Counted from the stretch's first letter, positions 7,993 through 17,658 are shown. The stretch: DNA of 64,000 nucleotides from Streptomyces sp. NBC_00335 (GCF_036127095.1 NZ_CP108006.1:186001-250000); one strand, 5' to 3'. Numbers and translations: made by a program. Notes: generated from the letters alone by a model not told the origin.

Positions 7993-8268
7993 CTACTTCG
8001 CAGACTCCACCCCCACCGCGCCGCAAATCCACCCACAGCGGTGTCGACCGAGGCGTTTGCCGGACTCGATGCCTGGCTGCGCGATGCGCGCGACGAGCCC
8101 GCGCTCGCGCAGCCAGGCCAGGCGTTCGGCGGAGAAGTGCGTCTTGTCCGCGCGGAGTTTGACGGTCGGCGCCGCCGTGGTCCCCCGGCGGGACTGGACG
8201 GCGGGTACGCCGCGGATGAGCGGCTTGAGGGCGAGGCTGTCGTGTACAGCACCCACGACCGGCATCAT
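7993..8268 (-). pseudogene. IS5-family (IS112-like) transposase remnant
   Basis: About 90 codons match the C-terminal middle part of an IS5-type DDE transposase: VHDSLALKPLIRGVPAVQSRR, then KLRADK and GLVARIAQPGIESGKRLGRHR. The conserved order 'PLIRGIP..RSRRG...KLxxDKxY...RGIESxxRLGRHRW' is what I recall for this group. The N-terminal part is missing. After LGRHR the expected W-V-E-R-T does not follow, which points to a frameshift and deletion. The aspartate of the ADK motif is present; the glutamate lies in GIESGKRLG. Non-functional. Confidence 0.75.
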
Positions 8269-8301
8269 GCCGCAGGAATATCAAGTCACGTGAGACAACC
8301 T

Positions 8302-8886
8302 CTAAGCCTTGATTGGTGCGGCCGACCTGGCGGCCTGCTCGATCTTCGCGCGGTAGGCCGCACGGGCTTCCTGGTCGATCTGCTTCTCGTGTTCGGGGCG
8401 CATCCCGGTCCGGCCGTCGAGGCCCTCGCGCAGGATGTCGGCGTGCCCGGCATGCCGGTTGGACTCGCCGAGGACATGGACCATGACGGCGAACAGGTTC
8501 GTGTCGGTATAAGGCTCCGGCCACCACGGCACGTGGCCGGGGGCGTCGAGGGGAAGCGTGTTGATCGTCGCGTCCGAGTGTTCCCACGTGCGCCGGTAGA
8601 ACCCGATGATCTGATCGCGGGTCTCGTCCTCGGTCGCCCACTGATCGCTGCCGTCGGAGTCCTGCCACCGGGACAGCGGTTCCGGGGAAGGGCGGTCGAA
8701 GACCTCGCCGAAGTACCTGGCCTCGACGTTGGCCACGTGTTTGACGAGGCCGAGGAGGTTGGTCCCGGTCGCTGTCAAAGGCCGGCGGGCGTCGTATTCG
8801 GACAAGCCGTCGAGTTTCCAGAGCAGCGCCTCGCGGTCCCGCCGCAGTCTCCCGTGCAGGTTGTCCTTCGCGAATTCATCGATCAT
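8302..8886 (-). CDS. DinB-family protein (DinB_2/DUF664-like)
   Basis: A 194-aa four-helix-bundle protein. It starts MIDEFAKDNLHGRLRRDREALLWKLDGL and has LLGLVKHVANVEARYFGEVF and LGESNRHAGHADILREGLDG; the histidines in KHVANVEARYF and NRHAGHAD are the usual triad for a divalent metal. Close relatives are mycothiol- or bacillithiol-dependent or of unknown role. A GGAAGG 11 nt before the ATG at 8886 favours this start over one six codons upstream. It stands alone next to the transposase remnant. Confidence 0.82.
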   Translation of the reverse strand: MIDEFAKDNLHGRLRRDREALLWKLDGLSEYDARRPLTATGTNLLGLVKHVANVEARYFGEVFDRPSPEPLSRWQDSDGSDQWATEDETRDQIIGFYRRTWEHSDATINTLPLDAPGHVPWWPEPYTDTNLFAVMVHVLGESNRHAGHADILREGLDGRTGMRPEHEKQIDQEARAAYRAKIEQAARSAAPIKA

Positions 8887-9062
8887 GCGGCATGAACCTT
8901 CCATGAGCTGTTCGTGGTCTCAAGATCCCGTACGTGGTCCTCCACGGCCGGCAGAGCCGAGGCTTGGGACTCCTTACGCAATGAGCCATCGGGAATGATT
9001 GTCTCTCAGAGAGACGTGGGGGTGGGGCGCGTGAGGTTCGCGGCCGACCCGACCTGCGACGG

Positions 9063-10379
9063 TTACTGGGCAGGAGAACTACACGCATGCTGTTCGGTGC
9101 CGTTCTCTGATCCCGTTGAGTAGTTCGGGGCGGGGACCGGGGATGTGGGCGGGTGCCAGGTGAGAATCCAGCCGGCGGTAAGCGCCGCCGCGCCGCCTGC
9201 CAGGGCGATGGCGCCGCCTGTTCCGATGCCGGCGGCCACCGAGCCGAAGCAGGCCGGCCCGACGCCCTGCAGCGTCATGCCGCCGGAGCCGAGCAGGCCG
9301 AAGGCCTGACCCTGGCCGTCCTGGGGCAGGGCGTCCAGGAACGGCCGTTGCAGGCCGAGACCGTAGGCGAATCCGAAGCCGCAGAGCAGCAGCAGACAGG
9401 ACGAGACGCCCACTCCGGGCTCGGCGGCGAAGCCGACCAGCGGCAGTCCCATCAGCGCAATCAACGGGACCACCAGTCGCTCCCGGGTGGGTGGCCGTAG
9501 CAGTCGCCCCACCAGCAGGTCGCCGACAAGCATGCCGACCGGCAGACAGCCCATCAGCACCGCGTACCAGCCGGGCGCGAAGTGGCGTCCTCCGGCGTAG
9601 GCGACGATCAGGCCTTCCGCGCCCGCTACGAACGCGGGCGGTAGCCACTGGGCCAGCATCAGTCGTCGCACCGTGTGTCCGCGCAGCAGCAGGCCAGCAC
9701 TGTGCAGGCTTGCCCGGACGGCCCCGCCCTCGCCCCGAGCGCTGCCGGGTGTGCCGCCGAAGTCTCCCGGCTGCAGCCGGGGCAGCCGGAGGCGGACGGC
9801 GAGCGCGCAGCCGAGGTAGAGGGCGGCGCTCACCGCGAGCGCCCGGTGCGGGCCGAGTACCGCGACGACCGCACCTCCCAGCGCCAGACCGAACAATTGC
9901 GCGCCGGAGGAGGCGATGTTGTTCAGTGAACGGCCCAGTACATAGGCATCGCCCTCCAGGCACTGCGCGACCAGCCGACTCGACGCGCCGCTGAACACCG
10001 GTGTGGCGAGCGCGACCAGCGCCATGACACCGAGGCTTACCGCGATAGGCATCCGAACCAGGGCGAGCAGTAGGGCGGCGGCGCACGTCAAGGCGTAGCC
10101 GCCGGTGATGAGCGTGCGGGGCGGCAGTCGGTCGGCCAGTGAGCCCAGCAGCAGCGAGCCGAACAACTGCGGGAGAAAGCCGATACCGAAGGCCAGTGCG
10201 CTCAACAGCGCGGAGCCGGTGGCCGCGAAGACCAGAACCGAGAACGTGGTGATCCGCATCGCGTCCGCGGTGATCGCGACGATGCGGGTTGAGAAGAGCA
10301 GCCGGAATCGCGGCTCGGCCAGCACCTCCCGGTAGGTGGCACGGTGGTTGACCTGCGCGGGTTCGGCGGTTGGGGTCAT
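9063..10379 (-). CDS. MFS transporter (multidrug-efflux-like)
   Basis: A 438-aa integral membrane protein with about 12 hydrophobic segments. The major-facilitator loop between TM2 and TM3 reads GSLADRLPPRTLITGGYAL. Overall it resembles drug exporters of the MFS_3/TetA-like group. It is transcribed divergently from a DUF5937/ArsR regulator, with a perfect 8-bp inverted repeat between them. The most likely arrangement is an exporter gene under its dedicated repressor; the substrate is unknown. Confidence 0.87.
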   Translation of the reverse strand: MTPTAEPAQVNHRATYREVLAEPRFRLLFSTRIVAITADAMRITTFSVLVFAATGSALLSALAFGIGFLPQLFGSLLLGSLADRLPPRTLITGGYALTCAAALLLALVRMPIAVSLGVMALVALATPVFSGASSRLVAQCLEGDAYVLGRSLNNIASSGAQLFGLALGGAVVAVLGPHRALAVSAALYLGCALAVRLRLPRLQPGDFGGTPGSARGEGGAVRASLHSAGLLLRGHTVRRLMLAQWLPPAFVAGAEGLIVAYAGGRHFAPGWYAVLMGCLPVGMLVGDLLVGRLLRPPTRERLVVPLIALMGLPLVGFAAEPGVGVSSCLLLLCGFGFAYGLGLQRPFLDALPQDGQGQAFGLLGSGGMTLQGVGPACFGSVAAGIGTGGAIALAGGAAALTAGWILTWHPPTSPVPAPNYSTGSENGTEQHACSSPAQ

Positions 10380-10418
10380 GACGCCCAGCCTCGCCGTGCG
10401 CCCACGCCACTCACCAAT

Positions 10419-10438
10419 GATTCGTCGCTGGACGAATC
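10419..10438. promoter_or_regulatory. Operator between divergent MFS and DUF5937/ArsR genes
   Basis: GATTCGTC (10419-10426), a GCTG spacer, then GACGAATC (10431-10438): a perfect 8-bp inverted repeat 31 bp before the regulator start and 40 bp before the MFS start. It is probably the repressor's binding site for both promoters. Confidence 0.7.
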
Positions 10439-10468
10439 GGAACAGACGTCCCGCGGTAGCCTGGCAGG

Positions 10469-11446
10469 GTGCTGCGCTTCGAAGTCTCCGTCGAGGACCT
10501 GCTGCGCAGCCGCTTCGCGCTGTCGCCCGCGCTGGACCTCTGCCTCCTGCTGCGCTCGCTCGCCGGCCAAGGCCGGCCGCTGCCGCGAGCCTGGGCCGCC
10601 CGGCTCATGCCGGCCTTTGAACGGCTTCGCCGTGAGACCGAACTGAACGCCGCCCTCGCGCTGCAGACCCCGCAAGGCGGACCGAACTTCGTCGCTCCGC
10701 CGCCGCGCGGCCTGAACCAGACCTGGGCTGACGACCTGGCCGTGATCCGGGCCACACCGCTGGAAGCGGCCCGCCACGAATTCGCTGCCACCGCGACCGG
10801 CCCGTCCGCCCGTGATCCCCGCGTACGCGCAGTGCTGGACTCGGCGGACGCCGTCTCCAGGATCGCCGAGGCGATGGACCAGGCGTGGCACGAGCTGCTC
10901 GCCGCGGACTGGCCGCAACTGCGCGCGATCTGTGAGCGCGATGTCGTGCACCGGGTGGGGGTGATCGGCGAACACGGATGGGCCGCGACCATCGAGAGCC
11001 TGCACCCGGGCGTCGCCTGGCGCGCCGGCGGTATCGAGATCGGCTTCTTCCGAGGCGGAACAGTCCGCCTCGCCGGCGACGGGCTCCTGCTGATCCCTTC
11101 GGTCTTCGTCGGGCATATCGCCGCCCACCTGGAAGACCCCTGGCCCAGGACCTTGGTCTATCCAGCCCGCGGCACCGCCGCCCTGTGGGGCGAACAGGAG
11201 ACCGTCCCCCAACCGGACGCGCTGACTGCTCTGGTCGGCCGGGCTCGGGCCCGGCTGCTGTTGGCGCTGGACGCCCCGGCCAGTACCAGCCACCTCGCCC
11301 GAAGCCTCGCCATGGCACCCGGCGCGGTAGGAGACCACCTCGCCATCCTGAGAGGCGCGGGGCTGCTCGTCCGCGCCCGGTCCGGACGGTCGGTGCTCTA
11401 CCGGCGCACCCCGCTCGGCGAGGCACTGGTCGCCGGTTCGGGCTGA
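10469..11446 (+). CDS. DUF5937/winged-helix (ArsR-type) transcriptional regulator
   Basis: A 325-aa protein with GTG start. Residues 1-240 form the DUF5937-like effector part, opening LRFEVSVEDLLRSRFALSPALDL. The last 80 residues hold an ArsR-type winged helix (LLALDAPASTSHLARSLAMAPGAVGDHLAILRGAGLLVRARSGRSVLYRR). This regulator type is common in Streptomyces beside MFS exporters, which is the arrangement here. The effector is unknown. The stop is followed within 10 bp by a transposase remnant. Confidence 0.85.
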   Translation: MLRFEVSVEDLLRSRFALSPALDLCLLLRSLAGQGRPLPRAWAARLMPAFERLRRETELNAALALQTPQGGPNFVAPPPRGLNQTWADDLAVIRATPLEAARHEFAATATGPSARDPRVRAVLDSADAVSRIAEAMDQAWHELLAADWPQLRAICERDVVHRVGVIGEHGWAATIESLHPGVAWRAGGIEIGFFRGGTVRLAGDGLLLIPSVFVGHIAAHLEDPWPRTLVYPARGTAALWGEQETVPQPDALTALVGRARARLLLALDAPASTSHLARSLAMAPGAVGDHLAILRGAGLLVRARSGRSVLYRRTPLGEALVAGSG

Positions 11447-11455
11447 GGGCTCAGA

Positions 11456-11760
11456 TCAGCACTGCTTTTTGAGGCGCCGCCAGCAGATGATCGCGCAGCC
11501 GAGGGTGAGGAATGCCTGGTGGATGTCGGCGCGGATTTCCCAGCGGATACGCAGTCGGCGGAACCAGCGCAGAAGCGCGAAGGCCGCTTCGACGACCCAG
11601 CGGTTCTTGCCCAGGCCGCTTCCGTGCTCGGTGCCGCGCCGGGCGATGAGCGGGCGGATGCCCAGCTCACGGACCTGGCGGCGGTAGACGTTGTGGTCGT
11701 AACCGCGGTCGGCGTAGAGGACGTCGGGGCGCTGACAGCCCTTCCCGTTCCGCGGACCCT
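11456..11760 (-). pseudogene. IS5-family transposase C-terminal fragment
   Basis: About 100 codons read in one frame to a TGA at 11456 and give the end of a DDE transposase: RPDVLYADRGYDHNVYRRQ, then LGIRPLIARRGTEHGSGLGKNRW, VVEAAFALLRWFRRLRIRWE and a short C-terminus ending RRLKKQC. The second aspartate (ADRGYD) and the catalytic glutamate region are visible, but everything N-terminal is gone. It is of a different subgroup from the remnant at 7993-8268. It abuts the 3' end of the regulator gene. There is no start codon and it is non-functional. Confidence 0.8.
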
Positions 11761-11803
11761 CATCACCGTAGTCCGCTGGAGACTGCGGGCAGCCTGAAGA
11801 ACC

Positions 11804-12592
11804 ATGTTCGAACTCGACAAGGGTGGCATCGTGCTGTCCGAGCTATTCGGAGAGTTCCAATACCCGACTGCACCATTATCCGCGGATGACGTACCGGCGC
11901 TGCTGGACCAGATCGCATCGGAGCCGAACCCCGAGCGCTGGAACGGTCTGTGGTCGGCGCTCTGCCATCAAGGCAGTGTCTACTCGGCCAGCTTCGCGGC
12001 CCTGCCCTGGCTGGCCGAGGTAGCCGGCGGCTCTGACCGAGAGGAGGCGGTCAGCGCCCTGAACCTGGCGGGCGCGATCTTGGCCGGCTCCGACCAGCCG
12101 CACGGGGCCGGCGACGTCCGCGCGCAGCACGCCGCGGTGGTCGAGACTCTGCTGGCGGCGGCGAACGAACGTCTCCGGACGTCGTCCGATCGGAACGAGT
12201 ACGCCTACCTCCTCGAATCCATGCTGAGCTTCGAAGGCGTCATGAGCTGGGGCGAAGACCTGGCCCAGGGCCTCGTGAACGAGGAGTACGAGGTCACCTG
12301 CCCCGGCTGCCAAGCCGACGTGTTCATCGTCATCGGCGAGCGCGGACACTGCTCCACGATCGGCGACTACGCGCTGTCGGAGGACGACGTCGAGACGATA
12401 CCCCTGCGCCCCGCCGACCCCGAAGCGATGGACGGCATCGGCCGACGGCTCCACGACATCGCCCTGGCCGACGGGCACCCGGAGGTCGCGGCGGCGATGA
12501 CCCACGTCTTCGGCGATGCGACGTGCCCGGACTGCGAAGCGGGCTTCTCCGTAGCGGATCGGCTGAGCACCGACTGGTTCGCCACGCACTGA
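11804..12592 (+). CDS. Hypothetical protein with two CxxC zinc-binding knuckles
   Basis: A 262-aa soluble protein. The N-terminal 120 residues look helical and repeat-like (LLDQIASEPNPERWNGLWSAL, SFAALPWLAEVAGG). This style is common in immunity or HEAT-like proteins of Streptomyces. Two pairs, CPGC near residue 166 and CPDC near residue 243, probably bind one zinc. I do not recognise a named family. It is monocistronic and starts 44 nt after the IS remnant, so it may have arrived with mobile DNA. Confidence 0.6.
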   Translation: MFELDKGGIVLSELFGEFQYPTAPLSADDVPALLDQIASEPNPERWNGLWSALCHQGSVYSASFAALPWLAEVAGGSDREEAVSALNLAGAILAGSDQPHGAGDVRAQHAAVVETLLAAANERLRTSSDRNEYAYLLESMLSFEGVMSWGEDLAQGLVNEEYEVTCPGCQADVFIVIGERGHCSTIGDYALSEDDVETIPLRPADPEAMDGIGRRLHDIALADGHPEVAAAMTHVFGDATCPDCEAGFSVADRLSTDWFATH

Positions 12593-12777
12593 GCGCAGGT
12601 GTCGGCGGCAGCACTGGCTCAAGGTCGGGGCCGGGACTGAAGCTCACGGCGGGCGGTCGACCCAACGCTCTGCGGCCCCGCGCACGCGACGGCCCCCGTT
12701 CGACGCCGGCAGGCGTTCGCCGAAGCCTCCGTAGCGCGAGCTGTCGCGGGGCGTCGCTCGCGCCGTAGTCTCGGGCC

Positions 12778-13104
12778 GTGCACGAAAACGAGATCAAACT
12801 CAAGGCCATCGCCGCGCTCACCGCCCTGCGCGCGGATGTCGGCGAAGGCCTCGCCTCCGAGCTGCTCGCGGAAGTGACCCCCGGTCACTTCCTGGTGCCG
12901 GAGGGAGCCGCCCCCGAAGAGGTCGGTGGCGCCGTGCTCGATCAGCTTTCCGCGCCGTTGAGCGCTCTGGTCAACGGTTTCATCGCCGCCTTCGCGGCAG
13001 TCGCCTACGCGTACGACGAAACCGGCGCGGAGCCCGGTACCGACGCGATCCTGCAGGAACTCGCCCTTCGTCTCGCCCGGGAGGACGGTCAGCAGGCGCC
13101 TTGA
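12778..13104 (+). CDS. Hypothetical protein, 108 aa
   Basis: A GTG start gives an acidic, alanine-rich helical protein without a signal peptide or metal motif. Coding-type third-position bias supports expression. No family is recognised. It is convergent with the DUF3515 gene, with 39 bp between stops. Confidence 0.55.
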   Translation: MHENEIKLKAIAALTALRADVGEGLASELLAEVTPGHFLVPEGAAPEEVGGAVLDQLSAPLSALVNGFIAAFAAVAYAYDETGAEPGTDAILQELALRLAREDGQQAP

Positions 13105-13143
13105 CCGGTAAGTGCCCCTCGGGTCCACACACCGGCGCACGTG

Positions 13144-13635
13144 TCAGGTCTCGCTGAGCCCGATGCATGGGGACTGCTGCGGGATGTCCCGTACGGCCTT
13201 GTCGATGACGACCAAGGCGTCCCCGGCGAGCAGATCTCCCTCGTTGAAGGCCAACTCCACCGAGGGGATCCGCCCGTAGGTGGTGACCACCCGCGGCCCT
13301 CCGCGCGTGGCTCGCTCCTCGTCGAGGACCCAGTCGGTGCCGTTGACGTTCATGCAGGTGTTGATCGTGGGTGCGAGAGGTGCGACACCGCAGCGCAGCA
13401 CGATGGTGCCATCGCCCCAGCTCGCGGCACCGGCCCCCTTCACCGAGTCGCGCTCCTCCCCCAGCAGCTCGTCAGGGAGCTGTGCGAGGACCCGGCGGCA
13501 CTGGGGATCACCGGCAAAGGGCCCCGGCTCCACGGATCGTGCACCGGTCAGGGCAAAGGTTCCGGCGGCCGCGAGCCCCAGCACTCCGAGACCCGTCAGG
13601 AGAGTCTTCTTCTTTCGATCCACTTCACTCTCCAC
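13144..13635 (-). CDS. DUF3515-family exported protein
   Basis: A 163-aa protein. It has a short charged N-terminus (MESEVDRKKK) and one hydrophobic segment (LLTGLGVLGLAAAGTFALTG), so it is exported or membrane-anchored. The outer part carries the DUF3515 hallmark ASWGDGTIVLRCGVAP and four or five cysteines that could form disulfides. DUF3515 genes usually sit near cell-wall ligase genes in actinomycetes; here it is isolated. Function is unknown. Confidence 0.78.
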   Translation of the reverse strand: MESEVDRKKKTLLTGLGVLGLAAAGTFALTGARSVEPGPFAGDPQCRRVLAQLPDELLGEERDSVKGAGAASWGDGTIVLRCGVAPLAPTINTCMNVNGTDWVLDEERATRGGPRVVTTYGRIPSVELAFNEGDLLAGDALVVIDKAVRDIPQQSPCIGLSET

Positions 13636-13904
13636 ACCGGCCGACCGACGGACCGTACGCGCCGCCGCGCCGCATCCAGAACAGCTATCCGATCATCCTA
13701 CTCACGCGTTGGCGATCAGTTGGGGAGACCCGGGGCGAGCCGTGATTCCCGCCAACGCCACTGCCCGCGGTGCGACTTGGCGGTTGTGTGCCATGGCGGC
13801 GATCCGCCCGTTCCGGTTGGACCACCAGCCGCATCCGGCCCCCGACACTCTTCGCAGCATCGGGCCCACGAGGCCCGTCCGGCACGAGGAGAGGTCGCGA
13901 TCCG

Positions 13905-16900
13905 TTGACCAGGGCACCCGTACCAGGATCGAGAACCGCGGCAGTGGTGGTGGCCGCCGTGGCGGCTCTGCTCGCGGCGGGGCTGCCCGCCGTGGCGGAG
14001 CCCGGAGAACCCGCAAGGCCCGGCGGGGCCGCGCTCGCGCCCTCGAAGGGCGGGCCGGGCGCGCGCACGGTGACGCTGGTGACCGGGGACCGGGTCTCCC
14101 TCACCGGCAGCGGCGCCGCCACGCAGGTCAGCGGGGTCACCCCGGCCGAGGGGCGCCGGCACGTCGCCTTCACCCGGGCCCGGGTCGACGACCACGAGTA
14201 CGTCATCCCCGTCGACGCCTCCGAGGCGCTGGCCGGCGGCCGTCTCGACCGGCAGCTGTTCGACGTGACGGCGCTCGCGGCCCAGGGCTACGACGACGCG
14301 GCCCGCGAGGACATCCCGCTGATCGCGACCACCGGCACCACGCTCTCGGGCGCAGCGCGCGGCGGCGAGTACGGCGGGCTCGGCCTGGCCGCCCGTACGG
14401 TGCGCAAGGCCGACGCCACCCGGTCCTGGCAGGACTTCCTCCGGCAGGGCCGCGAGCGGGGCGCCGCGCCGTCGAAGCTGTGGCTGGACTCCAAGGTCCG
14501 GGCGAGCCTCGACCGGAGCGTGGCGATGACCGGCGCTCCCGAGGCCTGGGCCGCGGGGCTCGACGGGAAGGGTGTGAAGGTCGCCGTACTGGACACCGGC
14601 TACGACACGGGCCACCCCGACCTGAAGGGCCGGGTGACAGCCGAGAAGAACTTCACCTGGGACGAATCGGTCCAGGACGCCAACGGGCACGGCACGCACG
14701 TGGCGTCGACCATCGCGGGTGGCGGCGCGGCGTCCGGCGGCCGGTACAAGGGGGTGGCGCCCGGCGCGGAGCTCGCCGTGGGCAAGGTCCTCGACGGCGG
14801 CGGCTCCGGATACATCAGCTGGATCCTCGAAGGCATGGAGTGGGCGGCCGCGCAGAAGGCCGACATCGTGTCCATGTCGCTGGGCTCGGACCTGCCCAGC
14901 GACGGCAGCGACCCGCTCTCGCAGGCCGTCGAGACCCTGTCGGCCGGTGGCGGTCCGCTGTTCGTCGTGGCGGCCGGCAACGCGGGGGCGCCCGGGACCA
15001 TCGGGTCCCCGGCCGCCGCGCCGAGTGCGCTCACCATCGGGTCGATCACCAAGCAGCGCGCGATGTCCCCGTTCTCCTCGCAGGGTCCGGCCCTCGCCGA
15101 CGGCGCAGTGAAGCCCGAGCTCACCGCGCCGGGCAGCGAGATCACGGCCGCCCGGGCCAAGGGCACCTTCGAAGACGTCGCGGCGAGCGAGTACTACGCC
15201 ACGATCAGCGGGACCTCGATGGCGACCCCGCACGTCGCGGGCGCCGCGGCCATCGTCAAACAGCGGCATCCCGACTGGGACGCGGCGCGGATCAAGGCGG
15301 CGCTCGTCGCCACCGCGCGGCCGGTCGCGGGGGCGGGGGTGTACGAGCAGGGCGCGGGAAGCGTGGACGTGCCCGCGGCCCTGGCCGCCGCGGTGACGGC
15401 CTCGCCGCCGGCCGTCTCCGCCGAGCTCTCCTGGCCGTACGCCCAAGAGACCCGCCGGACCGTCGTCTACCGCAACCCGGGCACCAAGGCCGTCCGGCTC
15501 ACCCTCGACGTGGACGGTGACGCGCCCGTCTCGCTCCTCGCGAAGGCTCTGACGGTGCCCGCGGGCGGCGGCGCCGAGGCGGTCGTACGGATCGACGGCC
15601 ACCGCGCGAAGGCCGGTACGAGCAGTGCCTGGATCACCGCCCGCGGTGCGGACGGCAGCCGAGTCCGCACCCCGGTCGGCGTCGAGGCCGAGGCGAAGAG
15701 CGCGACCCTGACCCTGGCTCCCGGCGCGACGCGCCCCGGAGTGGACCGGGCCTACACCACCGTCGTCGTGCAGAACGAAGGGACCGGGGCCGCCGAGCTG
15801 GTCGGCCTCGCCGCCGGCGAGGAGCGGTTGCGGCTGCCCGAGGGCTCCTACCGGGTGCTCGGCAGCGTCTGGGAGTGCGACCTGGAGGGTGAGGTGACGG
15901 TCGCCCAGTCCACCGTCCAGCTCGCGCAGCGGGTGACGCTCACCGGGGACCGGACGGTGACCCTCGACGTGTCGGGGGCGCGGCCGGTCACGATGGCCGT
16001 GGACGATCCGCGGATGCGCGTCGTCCAGCAGGGCTCGGCCCAGGGGCTGGTCTCCGACGTCGGCGCGGCTACCACCGGGCTGCTCACACCGGTCTACGAG
16101 GGCCGGTACCAGGCGTACGCGGTGGGCAGCTCCCGGATGCCCGGGCTCGGGTACTTCGCCGGGGCGTCCTGGCAGCAGCCGTTCCTGCACGCGCGGACGT
16201 CGGGCGCGGACCCGGTGGACATCCCGGTGGGCCCGTACTACTTCGCGCGCATCGAGTGGGACATCACGGGCGAGGTGGTCGACGCCGGTGACGGCAGTGC
16301 GCTCGGCGGGCTGCGGCTGACGGACAAGGTGGTGCTGTTCGAGCCTGGTTACGGGGCTCCGGGCGAGGAGGTCGCCAGGCGCTACCAGGCCATCAAGGAG
16401 CAGAAGCCGGCCGTGGTCCTGATCGGCCGGGGCTGGGTCTCCGCCGAGCCCGAGGACCAGGTGCTCACCATCGCGGAGCCCGGACCGACGCTGCTGCGCG
16501 AGCGCCTGGCCGGCGGGCCCGTCACCCTCTCCATCAAGGCCGAACGCAACGGCGAGCGCGCGTACTTCACCTTCCACACGTACGAGGACGGGGTTCCGGC
16601 CGGCGCCCGCTGGACCGATCGCGGGCAGGACATGGCGGCGGTCGAGCACGCGCTCCGCACCACGGGCTACCCCAACGACCCCAAGGGCCTGTACGGCTGG
16701 GCCCGTTACAAGGGTCTCGACGTGGTGCAGCAGCACACGGTCGTGCGGGCGCCGCACCGGCTCACCGCGTACTACACCCCGGACGTCCCGTGGCGGACGG
16801 CGACCTTCGAGTACGCGACCGACGAGGGGCTCGCCCTCGGCACCCAGTTCACGGAACCGACCGTCTACCGGGCGGGCCGTACGACCCGGGACTCCTGGCT

Positions 16901-17627
16901 CACCGGGCCGTTCAACCCCTCCCTGTCGGTCCTGGGCCCCGACGGGCGGGCGCAGGCGACCCGCGACGGGGACAAGCTGCGGCTCGACCTGCCGATGTTC
17001 TCGGACGCCTCGGGCCACCGCTCGCAGGCGGTCGCGGAGCTGGAGAGCGGGGAGACGGTGCTGCGCGACGAGGAGGGCAAGGTCCTGGCCCGCAACGACG
17101 TCGGCGGGCGCGGGGTGTTCGACGTGCCGGCCCGCACCCGGTGGTACGAGCTCAGCTCCACCACCACGCGCGCCGGCTCCATGTGGGAGCTGGGCACGAC
17201 GGTGCAGGACACCTGGCGGTTCCGGTCGGGCCGTACCGACGGTGGACGGCCCCTCGGCCTGCTGGACACCCGGTACGACATGTCGGGTCTCGACGGGGAC
17301 AACTCGGTGACAGCGGGCCGGGAGTTCACCCTCGGTGTCGGCTTCGAGCGGCAGCGGGGCGCGCACGGCGCCGGCGTGGACCGGGTGACGGCCGCGTACT
17401 CCACGGACGACGGGACCACCTGGAAGACGGCGAAGGTCCGTACGGGCAGCGGTGGTTGGAGGGTCACGGTCCCGGGCCTGCCCGAGGGCCGGGTGTCGCT
17501 CCGGGTCACGGGAACGGCCCGTGACGGGGCCTCGCTGACCGAGACGATCACGCGGGCCTACCGAGTGGGCTGCCCCGAGTACTGGTGCGCGTACGCCCCC
17601 TCGTGGCCGCACTGGCCGGCCGGCTGA
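13905..17627 (+). CDS. Secreted S8 (subtilisin-like) serine peptidase, 1240 aa
   Basis: The start is a TTG at 13905, preceded by GAGGAGAGG with 10-nt spacing; it places an Ala-rich Sec signal peptide (AAVVVAAVAALLAAGLPAVA) at the N-terminus. Catalytic residues are D230 in LDTGYD, H262 in GHGTH and S438 in GTSMATPHVAGA. A propeptide region with VTLVTGDRVSLTGSG precedes the catalytic domain. About 700 residues of beta-rich modules follow it, including a Ser/Thr-type VVYRNPGTKAVRLTLD strand domain. The architecture matches the large Streptomyces subtilases, and it is a paralogue of the enzyme at 29090-32461. It probably degrades proteins outside the cell. It is followed by a terminator-like repeat. 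Confidence 0.9.
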   Translation: MTRAPVPGSRTAAVVVAAVAALLAAGLPAVAEPGEPARPGGAALAPSKGGPGARTVTLVTGDRVSLTGSGAATQVSGVTPAEGRRHVAFTRARVDDHEYVIPVDASEALAGGRLDRQLFDVTALAAQGYDDAAREDIPLIATTGTTLSGAARGGEYGGLGLAARTVRKADATRSWQDFLRQGRERGAAPSKLWLDSKVRASLDRSVAMTGAPEAWAAGLDGKGVKVAVLDTGYDTGHPDLKGRVTAEKNFTWDESVQDANGHGTHVASTIAGGGAASGGRYKGVAPGAELAVGKVLDGGGSGYISWILEGMEWAAAQKADIVSMSLGSDLPSDGSDPLSQAVETLSAGGGPLFVVAAGNAGAPGTIGSPAAAPSALTIGSITKQRAMSPFSSQGPALADGAVKPELTAPGSEITAARAKGTFEDVAASEYYATISGTSMATPHVAGAAAIVKQRHPDWDAARIKAALVATARPVAGAGVYEQGAGSVDVPAALAAAVTASPPAVSAELSWPYAQETRRTVVYRNPGTKAVRLTLDVDGDAPVSLLAKALTVPAGGGAEAVVRIDGHRAKAGTSSAWITARGADGSRVRTPVGVEAEAKSATLTLAPGATRPGVDRAYTTVVVQNEGTGAAELVGLAAGEERLRLPEGSYRVLGSVWECDLEGEVTVAQSTVQLAQRVTLTGDRTVTLDVSGARPVTMAVDDPRMRVVQQGSAQGLVSDVGAATTGLLTPVYEGRYQAYAVGSSRMPGLGYFAGASWQQPFLHARTSGADPVDIPVGPYYFARIEWDITGEVVDAGDGSALGGLRLTDKVVLFEPGYGAPGEEVARRYQAIKEQKPAVVLIGRGWVSAEPEDQVLTIAEPGPTLLRERLAGGPVTLSIKAERNGERAYFTFHTYEDGVPAGARWTDRGQDMAAVEHALRTTGYPNDPKGLYGWARYKGLDVVQQHTVVRAPHRLTAYYTPDVPWRTATFEYATDEGLALGTQFTEPTVYRAGRTTRDSWLTGPFNPSLSVLGPDGRAQATRDGDKLRLDLPMFSDASGHRSQAVAELESGETVLRDEEGKVLARNDVGGRGVFDVPARTRWYELSSTTTRAGSMWELGTTVQDTWRFRSGRTDGGRPLGLLDTRYDMSGLDGDNSVTAGREFTLGVGFERQRGAHGAGVDRVTAAYSTDDGTTWKTAKVRTGSGGWRVTVPGLPEGRVSLRVTGTARDGASLTETITRAYRVGCPEYWCAYAPSWPHWPAG

Positions 17628-17628
17628 T

Positions 17629-17658
17629 CCTGACCGGGCGGCCGGCGGCCGGGTCAGG
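17629..17658. terminator. Hairpin after the S8 peptidase gene
   Basis: CCTGACC at 17629-17635 pairs with GGTCAGG at 17652-17658, with a very GC-rich interior that can extend the stem. It starts 2 nt after the peptidase stop. A further CCTGACCCGG copy lies about 20 nt downstream. Confidence 0.45.
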
